Assembly (NCBI GenBank): GCA_947459185.1
Contig: CANHCU010000005.1
Coordinates: 1-64,000 of the forward strand
Reading direction: 5' to 3'
DNA: 64,000 nucleotides
DNA from: Planctomycetaceae bacterium
GTDB lineage: Bacteria; Planctomycetota; Planctomycetia; Pirellulales; UBA1268
In this document: positions 8,998 through 17,982 of the stretch, in pieces
How the letters are laid out: each line of letters begins with the position of its first letter
How positions within the stretch are numbered: the stretch's first letter is position 1
The notes under the pieces: generated by a model
Database searches by the model: none
Told to the model about the DNA's origin: nothing
The model's input: only the letters and a program-made list of their open reading frames with translations
Made by a program: the position numbers and the translations under genes

Positions 8998-9216
8998 GGC
9001 TGGGATTCTGGCTGATGGAACGGTTCGGGGCAGCCCGTGCCCCTCACGGATGCATCGGCCGGAGTGCATTGAAATCGGCGAAAAAGCGTTTTTGACATTC
9101 GCCATTCGTGTGCCAGAGTTGCTTGAAGCTTCGGGCGGCATCCCGGCTTCACCCGCGGAATGCCCTTCCGCGGCCCCCCCAGTCACTGCCACCCTTTTCT
9201 TTTGGAGGCTCGCCTC

Positions 9217-9723
9217 ATGAGTCGTTCGCTGTTTTTCTGCGGTCTTGCGGCCGTCCTGTCGTTTGCTGTCGCCTCGCTCGCCGACGCGGGTTTTGGCCAC
9301 CATCGTCGTCAGGCTGACCCCGGCTGTGCGGCACCGGAAGGTGTTGGCTGCAGCCAGTTCGAGCCCGGTTGTGCCCTCGAGCCTTCGTGCGGCGTCGAAC
9401 CCGGCTGCGGTGCCGAGACCTGCTGTCCGACCAACCCTTGCATCAAGTATCGCCACAAGCATGCCCACAAGCACAAGTGTGCGAAGGGCTGCTGCGCGGA
9501 GCCGACCTACGAGACGGTCCTCAATCCGACGAGCCCCGAGACCTGCCAGACGGTGGCCGTGCCGGTCTGCCTGCCGGCCTGCTGCCAGGGCTGCCCGTGC
9601 GAGACCTCGCGGTGCACGCTGCTGGGCTGCGGCCAGGTGCGGTATGACTACGCCTGCGGCTGCTCGGTGATCATCCGCTTCCAGAAGCACGGCGACATCC
9701 TCGTCACCTACGCCGGCTTCTAG
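9217..9723 (+). CDS. Small Cys-rich secreted protein
   Basis: A 168-residue protein of unknown function. The frame extends upstream, but the ATG at 9217 has a TTTTGGAGG ribosome binding site and begins a textbook signal peptide (MSRSLFFCGLAAVLSFAVAS, cleavage near ADA-G at about 24). The mature part has about 21 cysteines, many as Pro-Gly-Cys or Cys-Cys, an acidic-to-neutral Cys-rich first part, a His/Lys-rich KYRHKHAHKHK patch and a hydrophobic end (CSVIIRFQKHGDILVTYAGF). The Cys and His content suggests disulfide-bonded or metal-binding extracellular protein; this is inference. The gene is monocistronic: it is followed directly by a strong terminator, which fits a highly expressed structural or envelope protein. 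Confidence 0.85.
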   Translation: MSRSLFFCGLAAVLSFAVASLADAGFGHHRRQADPGCAAPEGVGCSQFEPGCALEPSCGVEPGCGAETCCPTNPCIKYRHKHAHKHKCAKGCCAEPTYETVLNPTSPETCQTVAVPVCLPACCQGCPCETSRCTLLGCGQVRYDYACGCSVIIRFQKHGDILVTYAGF

Positions 9724-9767
9724 TCCGTCTGAAACAGATCAGAGCCCTCCATCTCAATCACCGTGAG

Positions 9768-9805
9768 CCCGGCCGGGAGTCCTTCCCGGCCGGGTTTTTT
9801 GTTTT
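9768..9805 (+). terminator. Rho-independent terminator after the Cys-rich protein gene
   Basis: An 11-base-pair GC-rich stem (CCCGGCCGGGA, short loop, TCCCGGCCGGG) is followed by TTTTTTGTTTT. It starts about 45 bases after the stop codon at 9723. It is the clearest intrinsic terminator in the window. Confidence 0.92.
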
Positions 9806-9814
9806 GTGCACACT

Positions 9815-10927
9815 CTAGGGCACACTCGAGGGCTTGGGCTGTTTTGGCGCCGACAGCCGGAACGACTGTTCACCGACGCTGTGTTTGAAGAACCCATCGC
9901 GATTCCATGTCGGCTGTTCCTGCTCGGGAGGCGAGGGCAGGTCGAATGTCGCGGTGAGCGTGTAGGTGTCGGCATCGATCCGCTCGTACCGATACGGTTG
10001 TCCCGTCGCGGGGTCGGTCGTGTTCTGCAGGAATGTCGCCGGGTTATCCGCGAGCGCCTCGAGCGTGACGGGCATGACGCCCTCGCGTTCGAAGTAGGTT
10101 TCGACATTCTGCTGGATGGCACGGAGGTCACCGATGCGTCGGGCGTCGAGCCGGAGCTGCCGCTGTCGGAACGGACTGCCGGCGGCATAGAGCGCGGCCA
10201 GCATCGAGACGATGGCCACAGCCGCGCCGATCCGGTGAAGCCAATCCCGCCAAGGTGGTGGGGGCGGGATCGTGGCTGTTCCGGTGGTTGTGGTGATCCG
10301 CTCCTCTCGGCCAACGTCGCTGGAAAACCAGAGGTAGATGCCGCCGGAGAGCAGAAGAATGATCAACGCCTTGAGGATGAAGCGAACCGTCAATTCGCCG
10401 GAAAGAAAACAGACGACTGCGGCGATCAGGTCGCCGGCCATGACGAGCGATGTGATCAGCAGCGTGAGGTAGGCGAGCGTGCGATAGATCGGGGTCAGCC
10501 GCAGGGCCGGGTCGCGGCTGGCATCGCGGCCGATCGTGCGGTGCGCCAGCCCAAGGATGGGAAGCGAGACGAGCAGTGCGGCCGCCGCCGCCCGCAGCGA
10601 GCCACTGGAGATACCGAGCGAATCGTCCGTTGCCGCGGGCAGCCAGCGATCGACGAATTGAAACAGGATCGTGCCGGTGGCGAATGCGGCCGTGTAGAGC
10701 ATGGCCATGCCAAGCAGATGGACAAAGGCGTCGCGTGGCGAGCTCGACACCCGTTTCCTGGGCACGGGCACGGGCAGAAGCGAGTCGGCGAAGGCGTCGA
10801 GGGCACCCTTCGCCTCACGCGGTGACCACCCGCCGGATTCAATCGCGCGGCCGATGTCAGCCCGGGGCATCCCGCGTTCCAGACAGGCTTTTACGAATTC
10901 GACAAGCACTTCGGGAGCGGATGCCAT
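9815..10927 (-). CDS. DUF5671 membrane protein with a C-terminal pilin-like periplasmic segment
   Basis: A 370-residue membrane protein. Residues 1-45 are a soluble helical segment (EVLVEFVKACLERGMPRADI, then GWSPREAKGALDAF). About 62-205 is a DUF5671 region with four predicted membrane segments, beginning SPRDAFVHLLGMAMLYTAAF. A further membrane helix (about 235-255, IGAAVAIVSMLAALYAA) leads to a segment starting RQLRLDARRIGDLRAIQQNV and ending near TGQPYRYERIDADTYTLTA, which looks like the C-terminal half of major-pseudopilin/type II secretion proteins. The function is unknown. ATG at 10927; it is convergent with the Cys-rich gene, 10 bases beyond its terminator, and divergent from the sigma factor gene. 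Confidence 0.82.
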   Translation of the reverse strand: MASAPEVLVEFVKACLERGMPRADIGRAIESGGWSPREAKGALDAFADSLLPVPVPRKRVSSSPRDAFVHLLGMAMLYTAAFATGTILFQFVDRWLPAATDDSLGISSGSLRAAAAALLVSLPILGLAHRTIGRDASRDPALRLTPIYRTLAYLTLLITSLVMAGDLIAAVVCFLSGELTVRFILKALIILLLSGGIYLWFSSDVGREERITTTTGTATIPPPPPWRDWLHRIGAAVAIVSMLAALYAAGSPFRQRQLRLDARRIGDLRAIQQNVETYFEREGVMPVTLEALADNPATFLQNTTDPATGQPYRYERIDADTYTLTATFDLPSPPEQEQPTWNRDGFFKHSVGEQSFRLSAPKQPKPSSVP

Positions 10928-11135
10928 GGGGCAGGTCTCGGGGGCGCTAGTGGATCAGTCCGTGTAACTGTCGCCACGCCCCCGGGATTCGTCCAGAGAA
11001 AAGTCGTGGTGGGCGGGTTTTTCTTTTTTTGGGGCAGGCTGTAACGGATTCCGGGCGGCGGCGTTGTTTCTTCCAGACGGATCGACAGGTCATCCTGTAA
11101 GGTCGATCAGCGTCAGAACCACCGGGAAGAAAAGT

Positions 11136-11711
11136 ATGTCTGCCAGCGGCGAATCCCACGGCTGGGTGATGGAGGCCGTCGATCTCTACGAACTGCCGCT
11201 GCTGCGTTATGCGAGGCGGCTGCTCGGCGACGTCGACCTGGCCGCCGACGCGGTGCAGCACGCATTCGTGAAACTCTGTGAGGAGTCGCGAGAGCGGCTC
11301 GATGGCCGGGTGGCACCGTGGCTGTTTCGCGTCTGCCGCAACCGGGCGATCGATCACCTCCGCCGTTCGGGCCGCGAGCACTCGTTGCTCAATGAACCGG
11401 TCGATTCGCCGTCTGCCATTGGCCACCCCGGCAGTCGCGAGGCCGATCCGGCCATGTCAGCCGAGCGGGCCGATCTGGCCTCGCGACTCCGCGAACTGCT
11501 GCAGGATCTGCCGGCCCCGCAACGCGAGGCGATCGACCTCTGGTGCGAGGGGCTTACGTACCGCCAGATCGCCGAGGTCACCGGCCGGCAGGAGGGTCAT
11601 GTCCGCGTGCTGGCCCATCGCGGTCTCACCGCCCTCCGCGCGCACCCGCTGGTGCGAGACCTGCTTGTGACCGAAGGCCACCGGCCCACGCAGAACGCAT
11701 CGAACTCCTGA
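11136..11711 (+). CDS. ECF-type RNA polymerase sigma-70 factor
   Basis: A 191-residue sigma factor of the extracytoplasmic function type. Region 2 is visible as LLRYARRLLGDVDLAADAVQ and PWLFRVCRNRAIDHLRR; region 4 as LLQDLPAPQREAIDLWCEGL followed by the helix-turn-helix YRQIAEVTGRQEGHVRVLAHRG. The upstream frame is open, but ATG 11136 with GGGAAGAAAAGT before it fits the family N-terminus. The next gene (11732) encodes a large membrane protein with a short cytoplasmic N-terminus; the pair is a common planctomycete arrangement in which the second protein probably holds or senses for the sigma factor. The divergent region contains two TGTAAC motifs (10962 and 11040), which could be part of an autoregulated promoter, but this is weak. 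Confidence 0.92.
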   Translation: MSASGESHGWVMEAVDLYELPLLRYARRLLGDVDLAADAVQHAFVKLCEESRERLDGRVAPWLFRVCRNRAIDHLRRSGREHSLLNEPVDSPSAIGHPGSREADPAMSAERADLASRLRELLQDLPAPQREAIDLWCEGLTYRQIAEVTGRQEGHVRVLAHRGLTALRAHPLVRDLLVTEGHRPTQNASNS

Positions 11712-11731
11712 CACACCCACCGAGGCAGACC

Positions 11732-14017
11732 ATGACCACCGAAAACGTTAACGATTCCCAGTTCAACAGCGACCAGTTCAACAGCGACCAGTTCAACAGC
11801 GACCAGCCGGCTCCGCGCGACCGCGAGGCTGCGGATGCGCTGCTCACGGCGCACGTTCTCGGACAACTCGAGGGCGACGAGCAGGCTGTCGTCGAACGGC
11901 TGCTCGCCGAACCCATGCGGCACGAGGAGCGGCGGACGGTCGACGAGATCGGCCGGGTGGCGACCGCGTTGCGTGCCGGCCGAACGAACGACGACGTGCC
12001 GCGGTCTCCGACACTGCGTCGGGCGGTGGTCGCCGCGATCGCGGCGAACGGTGGAGCCGCGAGGGAAGGGACGGTGGCGTCGGATGTCGTCGTCGCTCCA
12101 CAGCCTTCCCGGAGCCGGTTCGGCAGGGGACTGGCACTCGCCGCGTCGTTGCTGGCGGCTGTGCTCGTGATGGTGACGGCGGTGCTCGTGCGGCCCTGGG
12201 CGTTGCAGCCGCGAATGGCTCGTGAGGTCGCGCAGCGTGGGCCGGAACTCAGGACGGAAGGCGTCGCGACCGCTCGCCAGGAGCGGTCGGTCCTGGAGCG
12301 GCCTGATGAAAAACCATCCGAGGCGAAGGCGGTGACCGCGGCGGGCGACCAGTTGGCGTCAGAAAAAAGACCGGCCACGGAGCAGGTCGACAAGTCGACA
12401 AATCACTTGGGGGCGAATGCGAGTGGGTATGCGATGCCTGCCGCGCCGGCGGATATGGCCACGGCTGCCGCACCGGCTCCCGGAGCCCGCAGGTTGGCCG
12501 GCGACCGCGATGCCCGGGAACTCGAAATGCAGTCTATCGGTGGGCAGCGAAAGCAGCAGGATGCACAGGCCGGCGAGCGGTATGCTCGGTTCGACGAGAA
12601 CCGGCTGCGGACATCTTCGGAGCAGCCGCTCTCCACGTTTTCGATCGACGTCGATACGGCGTCGTATGCCAACGTGCGTAGGTTTCTCACCTCCGGTCGG
12701 CTGCCGCCCCCGGATGCGGTGCGGATCGAGGAGATGGTGAACTATTTTCGCTACGACGACCCGCAGCCCGTCGGCGACAGGCCGTTCTCGGTGACGCTCG
12801 AGGCGGCCGAGTGCCCCTGGCACTCCGGCCGGCGTCTGGTTCGCATCGGCCTCGAAGGCCGCGACATCGACCGCCGCGAGCGGCCCGCCGGGAACCTCGT
12901 GTTTCTCATCGACGTGTCGGGCTCGATGGCAGCGGCGAACAAGCTGCCGCTGGTGAAGCAGGCCCTCGCGATGCTGGTCGAGGAGCTCACGGAAAACGAC
13001 TCCCTGGCGATCGTCACCTATGCCGGCGACGCAGGTGTGAAGCTCCCCGCCACCAGCGGCGACCAAAAGGGAAAAATTCTCGCGGCGATCGAATCGCTCT
13101 CGTCGGGTGGCTCAACGCATGGCAGCGCCGGCATCAACCTGGCCTACGAGCAGGCGGCGGAGCGGTTCATCCCTGGCGGCGTGAACCGGGTGATCCTCGC
13201 CACCGACGGCGACCTGAACGTGGGTGTGACCAGCGACGAGGCGCTCGTGGACCTGATCAAGCAGAGGGCGGCCGGCGGCACCTTTCTCACGGTGCTCGGC
13301 TTCGGCGAAGGCAACCTGCAGGACGCGAAGATGGAAAAGATCGCCGATAACGGCAATGGCATCTACGCCTATATCGACGGCGCCCGCGAGGCGCGGAAGG
13401 TGCTCGTGGAGCAGCTCACGGGCAGCACGATCACGATCGCGAAGGACGTGAAGATCCAGGTGGAGTTCAACCCGGCGCAGGTGGCCTCCTATCGCCTGAT
13501 CGGCTACGAGAATCGGATCATGGCGGCCGAGGACTTTCGCAACGACAGGATTGATGCCGGCGAGATAGGAGCCGGGCACAGCGTCACGGCGCTCTATGAG
13601 ATCGAACTGGTGGGCGACGGCGGCGAAGGGTCGGCCGGGGCGGAGCCGCTCAAGTATCAGCCGCCGCAGCCCAAGCCTGCCCCTGAGGCCACGCTCGTCG
13701 ATGGTGAAACGAGCCGGGAGCTGCTCACGGTGAAGCTGCGGTGGAAGAAGCCAGAAGGCGATGCGAGCACGCTGGATGAAGTGCCGCTCGTCGATCGCGG
13801 TGGTGCTTTCGAACAGGCTTCCGCTGATCTGCGGTTCGCCGGTGCCGTGGCAGCCTTCGGAATGGTGCTTCGCAACAGCGAATACAAGGGGGAGGCCACG
13901 CTGCCGCTGGTGGCGAAAATCGCCGCGGGTGCGCTTGGGCCGGATCGGGGGGGCTACCGCGCAGAGTTTCTCGACCTCGTCCGCAAGGCGGAGACCCTCC
14001 GCGACGGCGGCCGATAG
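11732..14017 (+). CDS. YfbK-type von Willebrand factor A domain protein, putative anti-sigma partner
   Basis: A 761-residue protein. The N-terminus (about 1-130) has AADALLTAHVLGQLEGDEQAVVE in the style of planctomycete anti-sigma helical segments; a single membrane helix lies at about 134-155 (LALAASLLAAVLVMVTAVLV). After a low-complexity linker the VWA N-terminal domain begins near STFSIDVDTASYANVRRFL, followed by the VWA domain with the metal site DVSGSM (Asp394) and ATDGDLNVG, and a C-terminal DUF3520-like domain (VEFNPAQVASYRLIGYENR to the end). The start at 11732 lies 20 bases after the sigma factor stop. Codons 10-25 hold a perfect triple 15-base tandem repeat. Role as the membrane partner of the sigma factor is inferred from context, not shown. 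Confidence 0.85.
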   Translation: MTTENVNDSQFNSDQFNSDQFNSDQPAPRDREAADALLTAHVLGQLEGDEQAVVERLLAEPMRHEERRTVDEIGRVATALRAGRTNDDVPRSPTLRRAVVAAIAANGGAAREGTVASDVVVAPQPSRSRFGRGLALAASLLAAVLVMVTAVLVRPWALQPRMAREVAQRGPELRTEGVATARQERSVLERPDEKPSEAKAVTAAGDQLASEKRPATEQVDKSTNHLGANASGYAMPAAPADMATAAAPAPGARRLAGDRDARELEMQSIGGQRKQQDAQAGERYARFDENRLRTSSEQPLSTFSIDVDTASYANVRRFLTSGRLPPPDAVRIEEMVNYFRYDDPQPVGDRPFSVTLEAAECPWHSGRRLVRIGLEGRDIDRRERPAGNLVFLIDVSGSMAAANKLPLVKQALAMLVEELTENDSLAIVTYAGDAGVKLPATSGDQKGKILAAIESLSSGGSTHGSAGINLAYEQAAERFIPGGVNRVILATDGDLNVGVTSDEALVDLIKQRAAGGTFLTVLGFGEGNLQDAKMEKIADNGNGIYAYIDGAREARKVLVEQLTGSTITIAKDVKIQVEFNPAQVASYRLIGYENRIMAAEDFRNDRIDAGEIGAGHSVTALYEIELVGDGGEGSAGAEPLKYQPPQPKPAPEATLVDGETSRELLTVKLRWKKPEGDASTLDEVPLVDRGGAFEQASADLRFAGAVAAFGMVLRNSEYKGEATLPLVAKIAAGALGPDRGGYRAEFLDLVRKAETLRDGGR
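11759..11803 (+). repeat. Three perfect 15-base tandem repeats inside the VWA gene
   Basis: CAGTTCAACAGCGAC occurs three times in a row without a mismatch and encodes (QFNSD)x3 just after the start of the VWA protein. The unit is a multiple of three, so copy changes keep the frame. The identical codons suggest recent duplication by slippage. Confidence 0.95.
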
Positions 14018-14362
14018 TGGGGGGCCGTGGCTACCTGCTGGTGACGGTTCGGGGCTGCCCACGCCCCGTCGCCGGACGCTCGCTTCGGCCATCCTAGCCT
14101 GCGCTCGCTCGATGCTGACTGCGCTACGGCATCCTGCCTGCGCTGGTCAGCAACGCCGGCTCCCGGGACATGGGCAGCCCCTCACGGATTACTCAGAGTC
14201 AAATAAAAGCCCTGAGCGTAAGCGACGGGATCTGCATGACTCGCGCATCAGCGCCAGGCCCGGAGGGCAGGGTTAGCACCAGCGACCGGAGGTCGCCAAG
14301 CGACTCGCTGAGGACGGGCATCCGCCCGTCGTCGCGGCAGGATGCCGATGTTTCGCGTGTAT
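14018..14362. other. Intergenic region with repeat fragments between VWA gene and trxB
   Basis: About 345 bases between two convergent genes with no credible gene. It carries a family B unit on the minus strand at about 14205-14232 (AGCCCTGAGCGTAAGCGACG) and GC-rich fragments (GGTTCGGGGCTGCCCACGCC at 14046; GGGCAGCCCCTCACGGAT at about 14170-14187). The latter resemble the stretch after carA at 9021-9050 (GGTTCGGGGCAGCCCGTGCC, then CTCACGGAT), so a further small dispersed repeat may exist. No clean terminator is visible. Confidence 0.5.
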
Positions 14363-15439
14363 TCAGTGCACGCCCTGGCCTGCCAGCCAGCGTTCGGCAT
14401 CGAGGGCTGACATGCAGCCGGTGCCGGCAGCGGAGATCGCCTGACGGTAGTAGTCGTCGGCCACGTCGCCCGCCGCGAAGACTCCCTCCACGCTCGTCTC
14501 GGTTCGGAAGTGCTTCGTCCAGACGATGTATTTCTTGGGATTGAGTTCCAATTGGCCGTCGAGGAACGCCGTGTTGGGCGTGTGGCCGATCGCCAGGAAG
14601 ACACCCGTCGCCTCGAGCGTTGTCTCCTTGCCGGCGTCGACCGTGCTCGCCAGCCGCACACCCGTCACTCCCTTGGCATCGTCGCCGAGCACCTCGGCAA
14701 GGCCCGTGTTGAAGTGGATCTTGATCTTCGGGTCGTCGTGGGCCCGCTGCGCCATGATCTTCGAGGCACGGAGCTGGTCGCGGCGATGCACGAGGTGCAC
14801 CGTGCTGGCAAACTTCGTGAGGTAGGTCGCCTCCTCCACGGCCGAGTCGCCGCCGCCCACCACCACGATCGGCTTGTTGCGAAAGCGGGGCAGCGCGCCG
14901 TCGCAGACGGCACAGGCACTGACGCCGCGGTTCTTGAACTTCTCCTCGCTCGGTAGGCCGAGCCAGTTGGCGCTGGCGCCCGTGGCCACGATCACGCACT
15001 GGGCTTCCACCACGCCACCTTCGGAGGGATAGAGCTTGAAAGGGCGTGACGAAAAGTCCACCTTCAGGATGTCGTCGGTGACGATCCGCGTGCCCATGTT
15101 GACCGCCTGCTGCCGCATCAGTTCCATCAGTTCCGGGCCGGTGACGCCCTCGCCGGCATGTGGGGCCATCATCTGCCGGCGTTCTGCGGGCAGGGCGGAG
15201 TCGAGGAAGGCGCCAAGATTTCCGTGCGGGAAACCGGCATAGTTTTCAACCTCGCTCGTGAGGGCGAGTTGGCCGAGCGGCAGCGTGCCCGACATCCTGT
15301 TTTTCTCGGTGATCGCGCCTTCGAAGACCAGCGGCTTGAGCTGGGCCCGGGCGGCGTAGGTGGCGGCCGACCAGCCGGCCGGTCCGCTGCCGATGATGAC
15401 GAGGGTTTCGCGGGTCGTGTTGCCTGTGGTGGCGGACAT
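14363..15439 (-). CDS. trxB: Thioredoxin-disulfide reductase
   Basis: A 358-residue flavoprotein matching TrxB, which transfers electrons from NADPH to thioredoxin. The FAD motif is [16 protein letters not shown] (about 17-32), the redox pair is CAVC (Cys176/Cys179), the NADPH motif is [16 protein letters not shown] and the C-terminal FAD loop is [15 protein letters not shown]. The start chosen is ATG 15439 with GGAG 6 bases before it; an ATG at 15451 is also in frame, and a longer extension would run through the inverted-repeat element. Unusual is an insertion of about 22 residues near 75-97 ([18 protein letters not shown]) between ENYAGFPHG and GPELMELM, where typical TrxB goes straight across. 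It is divergent from cstA. Confidence 0.94.
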   Translation of the reverse strand: MSATTGNTTRETLVIIGSGPAGWSAATYAARAQLKPLVFEGAITEKNRMSGTLPLGQLALTSEVENYAGFPHGNLGAFLDSALPAERRQMMAPHAGEGVTGPELMELMRQQAVNMGTRIVTDDILKVDFSSRPFKLYPSEGGVVEAQCVIVATGASANWLGLPSEEKFKNRGVSACAVCDGALPRFRNKPIVVVGGGDSAVEEATYLTKFASTVHLVHRRDQLRASKIMAQRAHDDPKIKIHFNTGLAEVLGDDAKGVTGVRLASTVDAGKETTLEATGVFLAIGHTPNTAFLDGQLELNPKKYIVWTKHFRTETSVEGVFAAGDVADDYYRQAISAAGTGCMSALDAERWLAGQGVH

Positions 15440-15452
15440 GCATGGCTCCATG

Positions 15453-15547
15453 AAAAAGGTGCCAGCCACCAAATCTGGGTGGTCTGGGGCGTCGTATCGA
15501 AGCAGCGGCTTCCTAAGTTGCCCCAATTTGGTGGCTGGCACCTTTTT
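15453..15547. repeat. 95-base inverted-repeat element between trxB and cstA
   Basis: Perfect 22-base inverted repeats (15453-15474, AAAAAGGTGCCAGCCACCAA ending AAT; and its reverse complement 15526-15547) enclose 51 bases that include a small GAAGC-AGCG-GCTTC hairpin (15499-15512). Both arms end in an A/T run, so the structure could terminate transcription on either strand, which is odd in a divergent promoter region. The GGTGCCAGCCACC arm type is typical of mobile REP-like or MITE-like elements. No target duplication is evident. Confidence 0.85.
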
Positions 15548-15609
15548 TGGGCAAGATGAACAGGTAGAACGGCCGGTTCTCGCCATCTTCGCCACGACGT
15601 GGGGTCGCC

Positions 15610-17379
15610 ATGAGTCTGTTGTATGTCTTGCTGCCGAGCGCCCTGGTGCTGGCGATCGCCTATCGTGTTTACGGCAGCTTGCTGGCCCGACTCTTCCAAC
15701 TCGATACCGACGCCGCCACGCCGGCCGTCACACTTCGCGACGACGTGGACTACGCGCCGATCCCGCCGCAGCTTCTGCTTGGTCAACATTTTTCGGCGAT
15801 CGCGGCGGCCGGGCCGATCGTCGGGCCGATCCTCGCGGGCGTGGCCTTCGGCTGGCTGCCCGCCCTGCTCTGGATCTTGATCGGCAGCATCTTCATCGGC
15901 GGCGTGCACGACTTCGCGTCGCTCGTGGCCTCGGTGCGGCACAAGGCACGGTCGATCGCCGAAGTGGTTCGCGACCACATGAGCCAGCGGAGTTATCTCC
16001 TCTTCCTGGCATTCGTCTGGATCGCGCTGGTCTACATCATCGTCGCCTTCACCGACATCACGGCGTCGAGCTTCATCGGCAGACAGGTGCTGGAAAACGG
16101 CGAGACGGTATCGGGCGGCGGGATCGCGACGTCGAGCCTGCTCTACCTTGTGATCCCGATGATCATGGGGGCCTGTATGCGGTATGCGAAGATGCCGCTC
16201 TGGCTGGCGACCGCGATCTTCCTGCCGTTGGTCGGCCTGGCGATCTGGATCGGCCAGTTCTTTCCGTTCGACCTCGGGCAGATGCTCGGCACCTCCGACG
16301 CCACCGCTCAGAAGATCTGGGGCGTGCTCCTGCTGGCATACTGCCTCGTGGCGGCGATGGTGCCGATGTGGATGCTGCTCCAGCCCCGCGGCCACCTGGG
16401 CGGATGCTTTCTGTATGTGGCACTCGCGGGCGCTGCGATTGGCCTGATGGTCAGCGACAGGCTGGTGGCAGGTGATTCCGCGATCCGCTACCCAGCGTTC
16501 ACCGGCTGGCAGGCGTCCAATGGCCAGAACCTCATCCCGATGCTCTTCATCACGATCGCCTGCGGCGCCTGCTCCGGCTTTCACTCGCTGATCGCCTCGG
16601 GCACGACGAGCAAGCAGCTCCGCAAGGAGACCGACGCTAGGCCGATCGGCTACGGCACGATGCTCTTGGAAGCGATGGTGGCGATCGTGAGCCTGGCCTG
16701 CGTGATGGTGCTCGCCGGCGACTCGAAGCTCGCCAGCCAGCCGCCGAACTTTATCTACGCGATGGGCATGGGCCGGTTCCTGGAGATCCTCGGCGTGCCC
16801 GCGACAATCGGCGTGTCGTTCGCATTGATGGCTTTCACGACGTTCGTCTACGACACGCTCGATGTCTGCACGCGGCTGGGGCGATACATCATCCAGGAAC
16901 TCACGGGGCTTTCTGGCAAAGCCGGTGGTTGGCTGGGCACGACGCTGACAGCGGGCGTGCCGCTGGTGTTTCTCCTGCGGCCGCATGTCGACGCCGCGGG
17001 CAACGCGGTGCCGGTCTGGAAGACGTTCTGGAGCCTGTTTGGGGCGAGCAACCAACTGCTGGCGGCGCTCACGCTTCTGGGCGTGACGGTCTGGCTCTGG
17101 CAGACACGGCGAGAGACCTGGGTCTGGCTGGTGACGGGCGTGCCGACCGTGTTCATGTATGTGATGAGCACGTGGGCGCTAGCCAGCATGACGCTGCCGA
17201 AATTCCGGAATGCCAACGGCTTCTCCCTTCCGGCCGATCCGGTGCCGTGGGCGGGCCTGGTGCTCCTGTCGCTGGCCGCCGTGATGCTCGTCGAGGCGAT
17301 CCGCGTGCTCGCGATGCCGCAGGGGCCGCAGGGTGGGCTGGGTTCCGTAGTGGGCTCACGACGCGCGGCAGGCGCATGA
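15610..17379 (+). CDS. cstA: CstA family carbon starvation / peptide transporter
   Basis: A 589-residue integral membrane protein with about 14-16 hydrophobic segments. Family signatures include the [20 protein letters not shown] segment (about 60-79), the [20 protein letters not shown] stretch (about 95-114) and the conserved [20 protein letters not shown] segment (about 317-336). Members import peptides or pyruvate under carbon limitation; which applies here cannot be told. The ATG at 15610 is 62 bases after the inverted-repeat element. It ends in ATGA, overlapping the start of the downstream DUF2256 gene, a pairing that suggests co-translation. Confidence 0.92.
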   Translation: MSLLYVLLPSALVLAIAYRVYGSLLARLFQLDTDAATPAVTLRDDVDYAPIPPQLLLGQHFSAIAAAGPIVGPILAGVAFGWLPALLWILIGSIFIGGVHDFASLVASVRHKARSIAEVVRDHMSQRSYLLFLAFVWIALVYIIVAFTDITASSFIGRQVLENGETVSGGGIATSSLLYLVIPMIMGACMRYAKMPLWLATAIFLPLVGLAIWIGQFFPFDLGQMLGTSDATAQKIWGVLLLAYCLVAAMVPMWMLLQPRGHLGGCFLYVALAGAAIGLMVSDRLVAGDSAIRYPAFTGWQASNGQNLIPMLFITIACGACSGFHSLIASGTTSKQLRKETDARPIGYGTMLLEAMVAIVSLACVMVLAGDSKLASQPPNFIYAMGMGRFLEILGVPATIGVSFALMAFTTFVYDTLDVCTRLGRYIIQELTGLSGKAGGWLGTTLTAGVPLVFLLRPHVDAAGNAVPVWKTFWSLFGASNQLLAALTLLGVTVWLWQTRRETWVWLVTGVPTVFMYVMSTWALASMTLPKFRNANGFSLPADPVPWAGLVLLSLAAVMLVEAIRVLAMPQGPQGGLGSVVGSRRAAGA

Positions 17380-17561
17380 CTGCGAAACGGTCACGGCCGC
17401 AGTCAGCGGGCCGAAAAGCCGCTCGTCCGAAGCCGGTGAAGGTCTGCGCGACATGCGGCCGCGAGTTTACATGGCGGCGAAAGTGGGCCGCCTGCTGGGA
17501 CGAAGTCCGCTACTGCAGCGACCGCTGCCGCGATTCCCGCGGTCAGCGACCGAAACCGTGA
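17376..17561 (+). CDS. DUF2256 small zinc-finger-like protein
   Basis: A 61-residue basic protein with a Lys/Arg-rich N-terminus followed by the DUF2256 pattern: KVCATCGREFTWRRKWAACW and then VRYCSDRCR. The four cysteines of the two CxxC/CxxxC-type pairs suggest a zinc-binding treble-clef-like fold. The ATG overlaps the cstA stop as ATGA, so translation is probably coupled. DUF2256 has no established role. Confidence 0.88.
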   Translation: MTAKRSRPQSAGRKAARPKPVKVCATCGREFTWRRKWAACWDEVRYCSDRCRDSRGQRPKP

Positions 17562-17589
17562 TGGTTTGGCATCGTGCGGCCCGCCGTGG

Positions 17590-17982
17590 CTACGGCGATT
17601 CCACGATCAAACCGGGAACGGCTTCGAAATGGCTGTCGTACGCGACGATGCGACCACCATTCTCGAGCGCGGTCGCTGCGATCCAGATGTCATTCGTCGG
17701 AATGGGGGTGCCCTGTCGCTTGAGCGACGTCACGACTGCCGCATACCGTTCCGCGACGTTATCGGTGACAGCGACGACCACGACTCCTGGCTGGCTGCGA
17801 AACGCAGCCAGCAACGTGAGGTTTTCCGCGAGCCGTCGCCCTCCTTGGAATCCGGCATACAGTTCTCCGAGCACGGTGATAGGCACGAGAATTTCATCCG
17901 CCGATTCGAGCCGCTCCTGGAGCTTCGGCTGTCCGCGCATCAACCGGCTGTAGGCCGTGGTATCGAGGCAGAGGCGGCTCAC
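17590..17982 (-). CDS. VapC-family PIN domain toxin (module 1)
   Basis: A 130-residue PIN-domain endoribonuclease. The four acidic positions of the active site can be seen: Asp in LCLDTTAYSRL, Glu in VLGELYAGF, Asp in PTNDIWIAATA and Asp in VAYDSHFEAV. The GTG at 17982 gives a four-base GTGA overlap with the antitoxin stop and is preferred over a TTG six bases upstream. VapC toxins cleave tRNA or rRNA and are neutralised by their partner. It is the second gene of a two-gene minus-strand operon. Confidence 0.9.
   Translation of the reverse strand: MSRLCLDTTAYSRLMRGQPKLQERLESADEILVPITVLGELYAGFQGGRRLAENLTLLAAFRSQPGVVVVAVTDNVAERYAAVVTSLKRQGTPIPTNDIWIAATALENGGRIVAYDSHFEAVPGLIVESP

Noticed and set aside
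11759-11803. Possible CRISPR-like repeat
   Set aside because: The three units are 15 bases, contiguous without spacers and in frame within a coding sequence. It is a tandem codon repeat, not a CRISPR array.
15453-15547. Whole insertion sequence
   Set aside because: There are inverted repeats but no transposase frame between them (51 bases) and no clear target duplication. I only call a small repeat element.
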